Assembly (NCBI RefSeq): GCF_003945595.2
Contig: NW_024104321.1
Location: 681,001 to 745,000 of the forward strand
Origin: Pipra filicauda
Lineage: Eukaryota; Chordata; Aves; Passeriformes; Pipridae
Reading direction: 5' to 3'
Length of the DNA: 64,000 nucleotides
Positions within the stretch are counted from its first letter, which is position 1, and each line of letters starts with the position of its first letter. Shown in pieces: positions 1-12,800 of the stretch. Under the pieces are notes generated by a model. It was not told the origin of the DNA, did no database searches, and saw only the letters and a list, made by a program, of their open reading frames with translations. The translations under genes and the position numbers were made by a program.

Positions 1-2949
1 TAAAACTTTGCCTTCCAGATTACATTGCCTTCATGTCTTTTCAAGTGAAAGATCTAAAAGAATTAGTTTAAAAACTGAACTTCTAATACAGAGGGTCTTG
101 GTTTTCCACATAGATGTACCTTTTTAAAGAACTGCTTAAAAAATGCAGTTATCATGTTCTTATTTACTATAAACTTGATTAGTTTAATATATGGTAGCAT
201 AAATACATCAGGAAGTACTATACTATGTGGTTTTGTGGATAAAGAAAAATGATCGGCAGACGTAAAACCAAAGTCAAAATATCCTGCTCTTTAAAAGCCT
301 TATTTCCTGCCCCCCACCCAATTTTCATCTGACAGACATTGACTTCCATCTTCATTTTTTTTTTTCTGCCATTGATATGAAAGTTTCCAAATAACGTTTA
401 GAGAACAGTGGACATTTTATTAAGGTAAACATTAGTTCAGTATAATGGAGGTAATTGTAAGTGATAAGAGCAGAGCAGGTTATCTGTCTGTTGTTTAAAC
501 AGAAGGAGCTATTTTGCACCATTTCCAGTAGCCATCTGTAGAGGAGAAGGGTTTGCACCTGTCTGTCCACACTAATTATAGATTAGGTCCAAAGAAATGA
601 AATTCGAGCAGGCTCTCTCTTAATGAAATCCATAGTGATTTTATTGTAAATGTGTTTTGTGTACAGACGGTGATGGTTGGTCTGTGAGTAAAATAAATTG
701 CTGTATGACTGTTACGTACTCGTAGTTGTAAAGCAGGATACTGCTGCATTAACAAAAGTGCTGAATAAAAATGCAGCGCTCCTTTTAAGTCCTAGGCTTC
801 AGTGATGGCTCTAGCTAGGCTTAATCAAAAAGCTTCACTGTAAGCACAGTCTTTCAGGGGTATGGTTCAGGATAGACTTTTGAGTTATCATCACTTTCAT
901 GTCAATGTACTGGCAGGTAGGTGGTCCTTTGGCTGAAATATGAGGTAGAAATGGTTTCATGTTAAATATGTACACACATACATGCAGAGTGTGTCAGAAA
1001 TACTTTCCTCTGGTTTAACATTATATTACTACAATAAAGTGGAAAGAGTGAGAAATGCATTCTGCAGTAAAAGGTCACGTGAATTTCTACCACATCTGTT
1101 TATAGTAATTATGAACATAATTAACATAAGAATTACAAGTGAAGTAATGACAAGCTGAGCTATGAGATATTGTGCCACAATGGTCATATGTTGGAATTCT
1201 CACATTATAGCACACTAGAATTCACATATTCAATGCAAGAAAGAAAATGTTAGATTTTTATCTGTTTTAATGCTTCAAAACTTATCTGCCTGGGGCAGAT
1301 GGACTTTACGCTTTAGAGGAAGGTAACCCATTATTATGAGAGAGTCAGTTGAAATTAAGATTTCTAGCCTGCAGCTTGGACTTTGAGACAGCTGTGCTTA
1401 TGGAATGCCACTTCTGTTACACATTTGTACTCTGATTGTATTTATTTTATTAACACACATTGTTTTATTTTTAAATGTGAATGTTTTCGCAGCAAACTGC
1501 TTACATTAGAAAGGATCCTGGATTAGTTTTTCTTTAGAGAATTGTGATTTGAGTAATAAAACTATGGCCAACATAGATATTAGATGCACACGGTGGCCCT
1601 GCGAGACGAGAATCTGACTGATACTAAATTAGTTCATGGAAAGATATGTATGTATTTCAAGGAAAAGCTCTGTAACAGAAATATCAAAAAAGAACAGTCT
1701 CTCATTTGTGTATAATAGTTTGAAAGAACATATTCAGAGAGAAAGCTCTGTGTTACCTTGCAGGTTGAATTAATAAGTAACTTTTATTTAGAAATGCATA
1801 GAACATACCATTAAGTTTAGGACCTAAGGTTTCAAACGAGTTGACTAACTTTTGTAATATGACCTGTCTTATTACCTCTAAATATGGTTGTCACACAACT
1901 GACAACTGGAGGAAGTTGAGGGAGAAGTGGCCCTTCTTCAGGGTAAAAATACTGGCTGAGGAATGCGTAGTAAATTTTTGACATGTGAAAAATCAGTTTG
2001 CCTTTATTGAAATATCAAAGTCTCCGTTTTGCAATAGGAACATTTGACCAATTGCTTTCTTTCCAAGGCTAAAAATATACAGTGGTTTATGAAAAATAAA
2101 AAAAAATTACCTTGTGCTACATCTCAGTGATACCAAGAGGTTTTCGCATTATTGGATTAGTGGAGGATTTGTGACAGACCCCTTCTTATCTGACATTCAT
2201 TGCGGTGACACGATTTTCACACACATGCCCTTCCCCCATCTAGGTTCTGGCTTTCACTTTGTATTATGTGTCAAATTCCCTTTATTTCTTTTCTTGTGGA
2301 AAAAACTGCTATCTTGGACGAGTGATTTTGGAAGGAGTTCTGCACTGAACAATGCCAGTCTCACTCTAGTGTGCTGTCATTGTCCTCATCTCAGTCTGTG
2401 CGGTACTCCTTCGCAGATGCACAATGGAAATGTGTTTCCTTTACAAATAAAGTGTTGATTCCTTGGGAGAAACGTTTTAAAAACTTTAAAACCTGAGTGC
2501 ACAGAGTACCCTTGGCAGCCTGGTGCTGGCATAACCAGTTCCGCTGCCTGGCTGTGTTCTTGGTAGTCAGGCCAGGCTGCTTTGCTGCCTCCCCTCCCGG
2601 TACCTCGTGCTAACCCTGTGCTCTTTGATGAATCCCGACAAAATAGCCCCTCTGTTTTGTCAGAACCTGAGTTGTGAAGTGTAAGGACCTACTCTGGTTT
2701 ACCGCTCATCCTCTGGTGAATGATACAACACTTTGTAGCGGCAGGGCTGTGTTCAGGCTTTTACGCCACTGGCGAGGCTGAGTAAGTTGAGTTAGGTTGG
2801 GACTTGGCCAAACTGGGAGCGGGTACATTCCCTGACTGCTCTGGGAATTTCTGGGCCGAGAGCCGTCATGCTTCGTGCGGGACGTAGGTATGGTGTGTGA
2901 GGTGGAAGCCAGGCTGAAGGCAACCAAAGGGAACATCGCCTTGGTGGGA
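1..2949. other. 5' flank, no gene recognised
   Basis: AT-rich DNA upstream of the CpG island. Open frames on both strands are short, begin at arbitrary ATGs and show no recognisable domain. GC content starts to rise from about 2500. It could be intergenic or, if a more distal promoter exists, an intron of RUNX1T1; the sequence alone cannot decide. Confidence 0.6.
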
Positions 2950-3850
2950 CTGGAAGCGACTCCAGGCTGAGGAGCCCGGGGGAGCCAGAGCTGCGCGTCC
3001 CTGCGTCTCTGGCAGGGTCCTTATCCCAGAAAGGTGTCGGGGCAACTTGCAGGGACAGAGCCGGGCCGAACACCTGTCAGAGGTCAGGCACGCACACAGA
3101 CCTGGGCAGCCCGAGCGCCGCCGCCTTCTCCCCCGGTGGGCGGCGCGGAGGTGGCGCCTCTCCTCGTGTCGGGCGCGGCCTCCCCGGGGACCCCGCGCCG
3201 CGCCGGCCCCGGCCCCGCTGCCTCGCACATCCTGGGGCCGCCATCTGGGCCGCGCTGATACCGTAATCGCCCCGATGCACGCCGCCGTCCCGCTCCCCCC
3301 GCGCCGGCGGGGCCGCGGAGGCGCGATGCTCCGTCCTTGCGCCGCAGATAAGCTGCGAGGCGCTTGAGGCGCACAAAGCCCGGCCGCGCCGGTGCCTCCT
3401 CCTCCTCCCTCCCGCCGCCGGAAGGTAAAATCTCCACCCGCGGGCGGGAGAGGCGGAGAGGCGGGCTGGGGAACGCTCCTCGCCGCCTCACGCCGCCCGG
3501 CCCGGCTCTCTCGGCGCTGCACAAGTCGATAGGCGCGGGGAGAAGTGAAGATGTAACCACCTATTATCTTCCCCCGGAGCGGGCGGGGGATTTACGGGCA
3601 GAGATTAGCCGGTGGGGAAAGGAGATCTGCCTTTTGTTGTGCTGCCTGCCCCCGTCCCCGGGCCGCGCTGAGGGGAGGGAGGAGGTGGCCGCAGAACAAT
3701 AGGGGGCTGAGGGACCCCAGTTTAAACACAGCCCAGGGGGTGCGGAGAGCGGCTTGCGTGGGTGTTGCACGGGACGAGGAGGGGGAGCCCCGGCTGGGGT
3801 GGCGGCGGGGCTGTCACGGCCGGGCACCCACCGCTCACTCACGGGCTGTT
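2950..3850. promoter_or_regulatory. RUNX1T1: CpG island, likely main RUNX1T1 promoter
   Basis: CG dinucleotides are dense from about 2965 to 3850 and sparse on either side, the usual form of an unmethylated vertebrate promoter island. A GC box (GGGCGGGG, 3581-3588) lies inside and no convincing TATA box is visible. It is the strongest promoter-like block upstream of exon 1b and is about 12 kb from it. That it drives RUNX1T1 on the + strand through a noncoding first exon is inferred from position. Open frames of up to about 218 codons across the island are expected from its lack of stop-rich AT sequence and are not proposed as genes. A divergent antisense transcript is possible. Confidence 0.75.
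3419..3430 (+). other. RUNX1T1: Candidate 5' splice donor of a noncoding first exon
   Basis: The sequence GGAAG|GTAAAA puts a donor GT at 3425-3426 inside the CpG island. It is the best + strand donor I found in the island. A first exon ending at 3424 could splice to the acceptor at 15541-15542 before exon 1b. Start of transcription is not determinable here. Alternatives are a donor elsewhere in the island or none. Confidence 0.35.
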
Positions 3851-6800
3851 TTCAATGAATGCTCCTGGTTTACGAAATCCCCGCAGAGGATGACAGCGGG
3901 CTTTAGGAAGAAAAAGTGGCCTCTTTGCTCCTTTTTTTTGGGGGGGGGGGAGGATGGGGACTTTTTGTTTTGGACGGACTTTTGGTGGTGCTTTCTAAGT
4001 TCTCTCCTAGATTAAGATGACTTGCGTGCTAAGTGTGTGCACGCACGCCGCTTTAGCAAACGGCTTTATCGGTGGTCATATCTTAAAGCAACATTAAACA
4101 ATTACCTTTATATTTAAAAGTTTGAAATATTTATATTGCCGTTTCACTTTGTCAAGTGTTTGTGCAGATAGATATATAGATATGATCCGGTAACTAAAAG
4201 CCTAATTAAAATTTGTTTAAAGCCAGGGGGGCATGTATTCTTGTTGACAGCAGCAGATCGATAGGGTAAGACAATAGAGCCCCATTATTTTACTTCCATT
4301 GACTGAACATATTGACATTTCAGGTTTGCGATTGCCTCAGTGAGCATGATGAAACACTGAAATTCATGAACCAACTGTCTGGAGTGGCACATATATTACT
4401 GTATGTCATCTCTGCCTTCAGGTTACCTTATCACTGAAGCAGAATGGTAATGGATGGCAGCAGAGTACTTCAGAGGGGTTAAGGCTCTATCAGTTAAGAA
4501 GCTGACACATAGCAGGTTTCAGGAGTATCTTTAATTACACCTAGAATTATGTACAAGGGAAGATGGTCCTGCTTACGTGCTGCTGCACTTCAGAGTTTAC
4601 AGGCTCAGAAGCAGACAGGATAAAAAGGTACTTATATTTCATTTTTTATATACGTGACTTGATACCTTTAACTTTTGCGGGAGCCCAAGGGTTTCTGGCT
4701 GTGCTGTTTGCATGCTCCTCATGTGCACCAATGGCAGCATCTCAACCCAGTCTTGATGCTCAAATTCCAGAGCATCTGCTAGACCTTCTCCCAGCCTGAA
4801 GATTGCAAAGGAAACAAAGAAAAACTTTAAAATAAATAAATGGTCTTTGAGTTTCTCTCCCCTCAACATGCTCTATCAACAATGCTCAGGGAATTCAATG
4901 CAGAGAGACTATAGCGGAATGATACACAAATACACATTTTTTTCCTTAGTATAAGCATCATAAAAAGAAATGTCTGTGCAATATGGGCATTTGTATGCAT
5001 GATTGTATATAAATGCATATATAAAGAAGACCCACTGTCTGCAGAACATGCAGCGTGTCTAGTATTTCAAAGGCTTTCTGATCATCTTTAAAATCTAGCT
5101 GACTGTAGAATGAAGCCCATCAGGGTAAGGCAGAGATAGAGACTGAAATTAATTTAAAGCAGACAAAGAGCAAATATGGAAGAGCCACTAGTGATTTAAC
5201 TAATTTTTAAAAGTAAGTGGAATGAAAATATAAAATGTATTCTGAGTGTGCCATCTACTCAGCAACTGTTGCCATCGAGTGGACTGCTGATGCCCTTTAA
5301 GATGGTAAAAAGAAAACTAGCCCTTTATACCATTTTCCTGAAAATGTTAGGCTTCTGTTTGATCAGCAGGTGCTGTTGAGATGAAAGCCATGTGTAAATT
5401 TTCAGAAGGCCAAAAGTGTCAATTCAGAAAAGGAAAGTGATAAGAGAAAATGCAATCAGTTTTCCTGTTTTCAATTTGTGCAGGATTTGAAGAGCTGTTT
5501 TGTTAAACTGCTACATCTGCTCCAATATGAATATTGAACTACTTCCACTAAAAATAACACCCTATAATTTGGAAGCCATTGCAATCTTTTGTTAATGCAA
5601 GTGGGTTATTTGGGAAAAAAAAAAACCTATTCTGAAAAATCTCCTGCCTAATGTGCATTTTTATTTATCGGCACTTTTATCTTCAGTAGATAAAATGGCA
5701 TTATACAATTAGGACCATATCTATTTGGACTGGAAAAATGACACTGGATAGCTGAATGTCAGTATATTGGTAAAAGGATTTAACTCGTATATTTAAAATA
5801 ATGTTATTAATAAACCATGACTATCTTAAAATGGTGGCTATTTTCCCATGGCAACAATACAGCTTTACTTACCACTCAGAACCTTGTGGAAGCAAAAGAT
5901 GTTCAGAGTATGACAACATTCTTTGGCTTGTTTCATTCCTAATATAGCTGCAAATCTTAAGTTTAGGCTGATCAAGGACATCTTAGTTAGTGGGGATTTT
6001 GCAGTAACTTTTTCCATGGCAAATGAAATGATTGAATTAGATTTGAATGTATATATACAAAAATATTCGCTGCTGTGGAGCTGCTAATCTAAGTGAGTTT
6101 TATGACCTGAAAGCATAGTATTGGTAGAGCATACATTTCTGTCACAGGCATCTCTGGAGAAAATAACATTATTGCTTTTTAATTAAAAAAACCCCAAAAC
6201 AACAAACCCACCAACAACCTAATGGAAAGGGTATGTGTTTGTTAATTTTATAAATAAGGGTCTAAATGAGGAATTGACAATTCACTGTTACATCTATGGA
6301 GACCTATGTACATAACGTGCGTAAATGTGCATAATAGAATGAAAGCTTTTATTGCTTTATTTCAACATAGAGAATTATCCAGTTTTAATATTAGAGTGGG
6401 TTTTAGTTGTTGAATTCTGATCTAATCTAGTAGTCAGGAACTCTTTTTTTTTGTAGGTGTCTGTATGGGAAAGTGCCTTGCTGATGCTTCAGTTTGGTTT
6501 TGCAGTTGAATTTGTAAGCTTTTGACCTTGGGGGGATTTTTCTCAAAGTGATCTAAGATCAGAAGTAATTAAAATTCAGTAAACTGAAATTTAAATATAG
6601 AATGGATTTTGTGTGAGATCTGTGCTTGTGGTAGGTTGTCTAGAAGTCTGTGGCACGTCTACTTTATAGTTTGTATTCTGGGACAATTTATGCACACATG
6701 TGCATAAATTTATGTTGAATGACAGAGAGTTAATTATTTATACAGATTTTATCCAAAACTCTGTATACTCCTGAAACATAACAAAAAGCCTCCCTCCCCA

Positions 6801-9800
6801 GAAGAGTGTTTACATCCCGTGACAGTCACTAGATTCAAATCTTCTCAACATGAAAGTTGTTTCCTTTCCTCCAAACCTTCTTTTCCCCAACAAAGCTAAC
6901 CCTGTTAAACCTCACCTTCTGTGGGATGTATACATAGTTATAGACATATGTACGAGAAGTAAATATTACAGAAAACATGGCCGATTGGGGCAAAATGTCT
7001 GTAGCCTTAAATAGCTGGTGATATCTGCCAGCAGCAGGAGCCGTGCTGAGGAGGCCCTACCTCGGCTGACCCGGGGTTGGCGGAGCCTTGGGAGCCTCAC
7101 GTTGTGCTCGATGCCTGTGTGGGGCTTTCTGCTCGCCAGTATTGCCGAGCAAATACTCCGTCTCAGAGATACTGTGGAGATACTGTGTACCTGAAGAGTT
7201 TTTAAACCAAGGAGCTTTCTGCTCTGGTCATGGGATTTTCTGGTACTTTTCACTGAGGTTGGGGTAGAGTCCAGCCCCAGAAGAAAGATTATAGCTGGAT
7301 GCAAGGTATCCAGATTTCCTTATCTAAATGTTCTGAACACATTCATGGGAGTGCTCTTTCTTCTTTGCCAAAAATGCTGTGTGCAGTTTTGCTGTTCCTA
7401 TTGAATAATTGCCATATTTAACTCCAGTGGTTGTGAATGGAAATGTGAATATGGAAAGAATACTTTAATGGTCCCTCTCATTTTCTGTAACACAGCTTGG
7501 GATGTCTGGAAAGGAAGGACATCCTAGATATTCAAAATATTTCAGAATACACACAAAGAATCTAATAGAAGTTCTGCAACTTAGTTTTGTTTGTATATAG
7601 TTTTTGGACATGTGTGATGTGGTGACTTATTTAAGGGATACCTTTTTTACTCAGTATTATCTATTGAATGTAGTATTCGTAAAAGTACAGTTGTGTTACA
7701 GAACTGTACAGCTACAATATTCCTGAATGATCTCATATTGCAACATGATGATAGGGGATCTTCATGGGATAGTTCATGATTTCTTCAGTCATTTCAGAAG
7801 GTGTTTGATTCATTGCCACTTTTATATCTATCAAGATTGGTAGACTCTGGTGCTTACAATAAAGTAAATACGCAAAGTTCATGGAGAATAGATAATATGT
7901 TCTTTTGTAAATTAGGTTGCACTCTGGAAAGACAGAAGACTCCACCTAGTGGAGTGGAATTAATATGCACATGGTGGCAGGCAGTGGCGTATAATAAAAA
8001 AGGTATCATTTATGAAAAGCCAAGTGGATGCAGAGAGTAAACCTCAGGAATTTTGACAAGCATCTGGGGTGATTGCTGTATGACCATTACAGATTGTACC
8101 AGACTGTAGTTACTTCTGAAGCTCTAGGAGGCTTAGGTATGTCTGCCATGTTGGATGTTAAGATGCAGTTTGCATAAGTAGTAGGCAGTACCACTAGCCA
8201 TTTTCTTTTGTGGTGCCTTTTATTTGGAGACCTACTGTCTACAGTTTTTGGTTTCTGATGGTGACCACACAGGTGCCCTTTATGGTTGTGGCACAGGTGT
8301 CATTTTAAATAGCTTGGGCAAAACCCCCCAATTCAGCCCCTATACCACCACTTTTCCCCATAATTGCTTATTTTTCAGAATACATTTTCTGGCTTTCATT
8401 TCATTTATTTTTGTAATGGCAATATCAGGATGCTGGTTCTTTATGCTGTCATGACAGGTTGTGTGGTACATTGACTAAATTTGTGTGGCCTTCTGGTAGT
8501 CACAAGGTATAACCAATTCTCCAATGAAGCATCAAATTAAATAGGGTTTTCTACGTGTGCTTTGCTGTCCATTGGTTTGGTCATGCTGAGTTACTAGGAT
8601 ATAATAGAATGAATTTTAAAGCTGGGATATGAGTGAACACCCAACTTGAGCAACAAAGATACTGTCCCAAAATCCTCTTGGAATATTTATTGTAACATTG
8701 AATCACACCTGCATTAGACAAGTTCAGGAAGAGAACTCCCCCAGGCCAGCTTTGGTCAGTGAGGGAGGGTCAGGCTATTACCAGAAAGTGAGATGGTTAG
8801 GGTGCAAAATAGGAGACAGAATGATATTGCTGCAAAGGATATTTAGGAAGAGTGCTCCAAAGAAGTGTTTTCAGTGACATCCAGGTGGGATTTGTTGCCA
8901 GAGCCATTAAAGCATAAGGGTGCCAGAGAAAGCTGCCAACAAATGTGGGGATAATGGCATCTGCAGGTTTGCCATCAATGGATGGTAGTGCCAAGGTGAT
9001 TTTTTATTTTATTTTAATGGTGACATTGCTAAAAGTATTTAAGGGTAATGTTATAGAAAGTGTTTTAGTGAGTGAAGTCACTGAGTTCTAGGAACCATTA
9101 AGCAAAAGCTGTTTCATGACTGTACTATTTATTATTTTTAAAGCTTGATGGCAAACCACTTAATGCTGGAAAGGCATGCTGCAACCTGTATTAAAGCATG
9201 CTGCGGGTGTGAACAGGGAAACCATCCTACTGAACTGAAGAGCCTAGCATAGTTTCTGAATGTTATATGCGTTTATGGTGCCGTGATAAATTAATTCAAC
9301 TCCGTGGATCAGCAGGGCTTATAAACGTGGAATTAAAATACTGGAGCTGAGAATTTCCATGGTATTCACATGCCCAATTCTCACTGAAAATAGTGTTTCT
9401 TTAAATGCCAGTGTGAGGGTCTGGACTGTCAGGCTGTCTGTGCTCCCATCTCACATCTGTGATCTTGACAATACTTTGTTGGATCGATTCTGAGACTTAG
9501 ATCCAGATATGTCCCTAATAAAGTGGGCTAGCTCAGGTCTTAATGTAAAGCAAGGCATTCTTTTTGAATTGTAAATCACAGACTTACCTGATGAGACTTC
9601 AATATAGAGGAGAGAAAAAGCCTATTGCTTCCCTAAAAATACTCTCAAGAGATTTCTGTTGAGCCCATGGGGCCAGGATTCTTCTCAGCTTGTGTATCCC
9701 AAGAGCTGTGTTAAACTGTGTTTAAGCCAGCTGCCTGCTCCAGATTTTTCTAGAGTAGTGCACAGCTACAGTAAATAACAGCTACAGTAGTTTTAAGGAG

Positions 9801-12800
9801 GGAATCAATGTAGAATTTTCCTTCCACATTCTGAGATTTATTTGTCCCATCCTCTTCACATGAGCAGGTTTTGATGTTAAATTTCTTTGTTGTTTTTTTT
9901 TTTTTTTTAAGTCCAGGCCTAAATTTGACCATCTCTTACAGAGCTATTGTTGGCCACTATTGTTTTTATTATCCCATAACTTCTCTGGGAAGAGAAGGAT
10001 GGGCAGGACCTCGGTGACATTGCCAGAGCAAATCATCAGTGGCTGTGTCTGCCCCCTAGGAGGTCACAGGAAGCAGGTGGCTGTGTTAATTGTCCTCGCT
10101 CCCAACTCTTGTCCTTCCTGGAGGTAATTTAGAAGTGGTCAGGAAGGGTCAGGTCTGCTGTGTCTCCCCAGGTTCACTACTTCAGGCATTCATAATGATT
10201 TGAGGTATGTGCCAGGCAAGGGAAACTGCCTGGGAATCCTTACCGTCCTTCCTAAGCTGTGTGGCTACCTGGCTGGGAGGGCTGAATGCCTGTTCCTGCA
10301 GAGTGTGTCTCGTGTTGTAGCTGGAATCCAGCAGAATAACAAAAATTGTATTTTAAAAAAAAAGTATTTCCCTATCATACAGTGTCTTCCTTCTTTAAAG
10401 CTATTGATAGAAATCCTAGGTAAGAACACTACTAAAACTCAGAGGTGCGTGAAATATTTCTGGAATCTATAGTTCACCTTTATCTGGTGAGTTGTGGGTA
10501 AGGAATGTAAGTGCATTTTCTGCGTAGGCCAGTTTTAATTGTCTTTGTTGCAACTGCAACAGGAGTAGTGTGGGATCCCTAAATGGCACTCAGTGCTGTG
10601 CTTTTGAAAATCAATTAGGGTCTTGCTACTTTGGATGAGCTTCTTTTTAACAGCTTGCTTGATTTTTTTAGCAGTGAAGGTGCACAGCATTGCTGAGTAT
10701 CTCACTGCAAGTGTCACACCCAGTGCGGTAAGCCAGGTTTTGAACTACCAGTAATGTTTCTTTGAAGTGTCTTTTGGAAAGTATCCACTCATGTTGGAAG
10801 TGATGTGAGTTGAGTAATAAATATCATACTAGTTATTTATGTGACATATGCATTTGGGGTGAAAACTGAGCTCAGGTGTACTCTTGGTTTTACTGAGACT
10901 ACTTGCCTAAAGAAGGTGTGCTGCAGGATTATGTGGCTGGTGAATCATACTGGTTTCTGAATCACTCTTGCAAAATACCAGCCTGAGGTACTAACAAATA
11001 GTGAATACACTGTGCTTGGACTGGTGCATTATTTAAAGAGTAGCATTTAATAGCAGAATATTTTGTAAAATGTTAGTTTAAAAACCACTTTGAAATTTCC
11101 ATCAAACCAGGAAAAATGCCTCCTTCAGAAGGGAAAAGTTGTCAGTATTGTGGTAGAATATCTAATTTTTATCCAGCTTTTGCTATTTAAGCTCCCTTTT
11201 CAGTGCAAGGAGATCAGCTGACAACAGCAGCAACCAAATCATGTTTGCAGCTGGGAAATTACAGTAGACCCTAAGATCTGCAACTGTCAACCATGAACAC
11301 AGATGCCTTCAAAGTTCTGTTTTTCTTCCATGTGGAAGTCGTTGGCATGGAACAGATGCCTTCATTTTGGAGAAACCAACCGCTCGATCTAATTGGGTCT
11401 CTCTTCTCTTGTCCTCTAGGGACAGTCTCTCACAGATGAAATTAGATGAGAGAAGAGAAAAAAAAAAAAGACACAGTCATACACACTCGCACATGACACG
11501 AAGCAGGAGTTTTCAGAATCCCTCTCTGTTTTGTCACGTGGAACTGTATTACAGCTGGAAGATTTCACTCCATTTTTAGCACTCTACACACATGATGATG
11601 ATGCTATATGGAAAACATGCAAATGAAAATATATATCTGTCCAAAGTTTATTATTAATTTAGGCATGCTTGTTTAGAAATAAGCATATGCAGCCCATATT
11701 ACTTTAGTGTTACATGTTGATTTCTATCAGTGCTGCAGTCTCAAAAATTTAAAGTTAAATGGCAGAAGAGACAAGATGCTTAAAAAAACTTTTGTGTCAG
11801 TGGTGGAATCAAAGTATTTTCAGTAAATGGTTTGGTAGTTGTTAACATGTGAGGGGAAAAAACAAGTAATGAACTTCAAAATTTCACCTAGCATTACAGG
11901 CATTCAATGAAGGAAGCACCTTTACAGGAATTTCAGCAGAATTAGTCTGATGAACACCTGTGATGAGCCATTGCTGGGAATCTTGTGGTAGGGTACTGAA
12001 GTGACCGTGTCCTCTTAAATGCAGATACTTAAAATGAGATGATGGTAATGGGACTTGGAGGCTCTAAGAGAATAAGAGAGAGGGAGAATCTGCCTACCCT
12101 GTGCCTATCAAAGGTTTTTGTCGCTCCCTCTCCCTGCTGGTGTAACAGCTACCAAGTCATTGTGGTTTATGTTATTTAGTACTATTAAAATAAATTAATA
12201 CCAACTTTAGGTTACCTTAATAAGCTTGGTTGTGAACTGTGACAATCAGTGAACTGTGACTGTTTATTCTTGGGTAGAGTGGGTGTCTCCAGGAGGTGGG
12301 TGCAGCAGGGATCAGGGACTGCCAGGAAGTAAACTGCTGCTGCTGGTACCAAGAGCCTGGAGGCTTGTCATCTCTGAATGCCTCTTCCTTCTTGAGTTTT
12401 GTTTTCTAGCACAAGTTGGGTTTTTTGGTTTTGATTTTTTTTTTTTTTTAGTATACTGCCGTTTGATGTACTAGTCTATGTTTTATGTGATGCATTTACT
12501 ACTACTGTGGTGCTTCCATTTCTAAAAAGTAGAGCATAAATGTCACCAGCAATGAAAACTGTTGTCTTGGTCCTGCCTTGGTCTGGATAGTTGGTAGAAG
12601 GCAGTCTGCTGTTTAGACATTTGATGTATCTGCATAGCTGCAGTGTGCTGTGGTCCTTAGTTTCCTGCTGACCCCCAGGAGCTGTGTGGGTGGAGGACGT
12701 TCGAAGGGACTTCTAGCAGTTAGAAGGAAGCCCCAGGTAAACTTAGTTTTGAACTGATGACTCTTCAGCTTTTATAAAGGGAAATTTTTTGTTGTAGGAC

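Noticed and set aside
2866..3522. 218-codon open frame on the minus strand
   Set aside because: It lies in the CpG island, where stops are rare in every frame; several overlapping frames on both strands are open here. The product is low-complexity Arg/Gly/Ala/Pro sequence.
10045..10062. CTCF-like CCCCCTAGGAGG
   Set aside because: Needs an extra base to fit the core, so it matches poorly compared with the other candidates.
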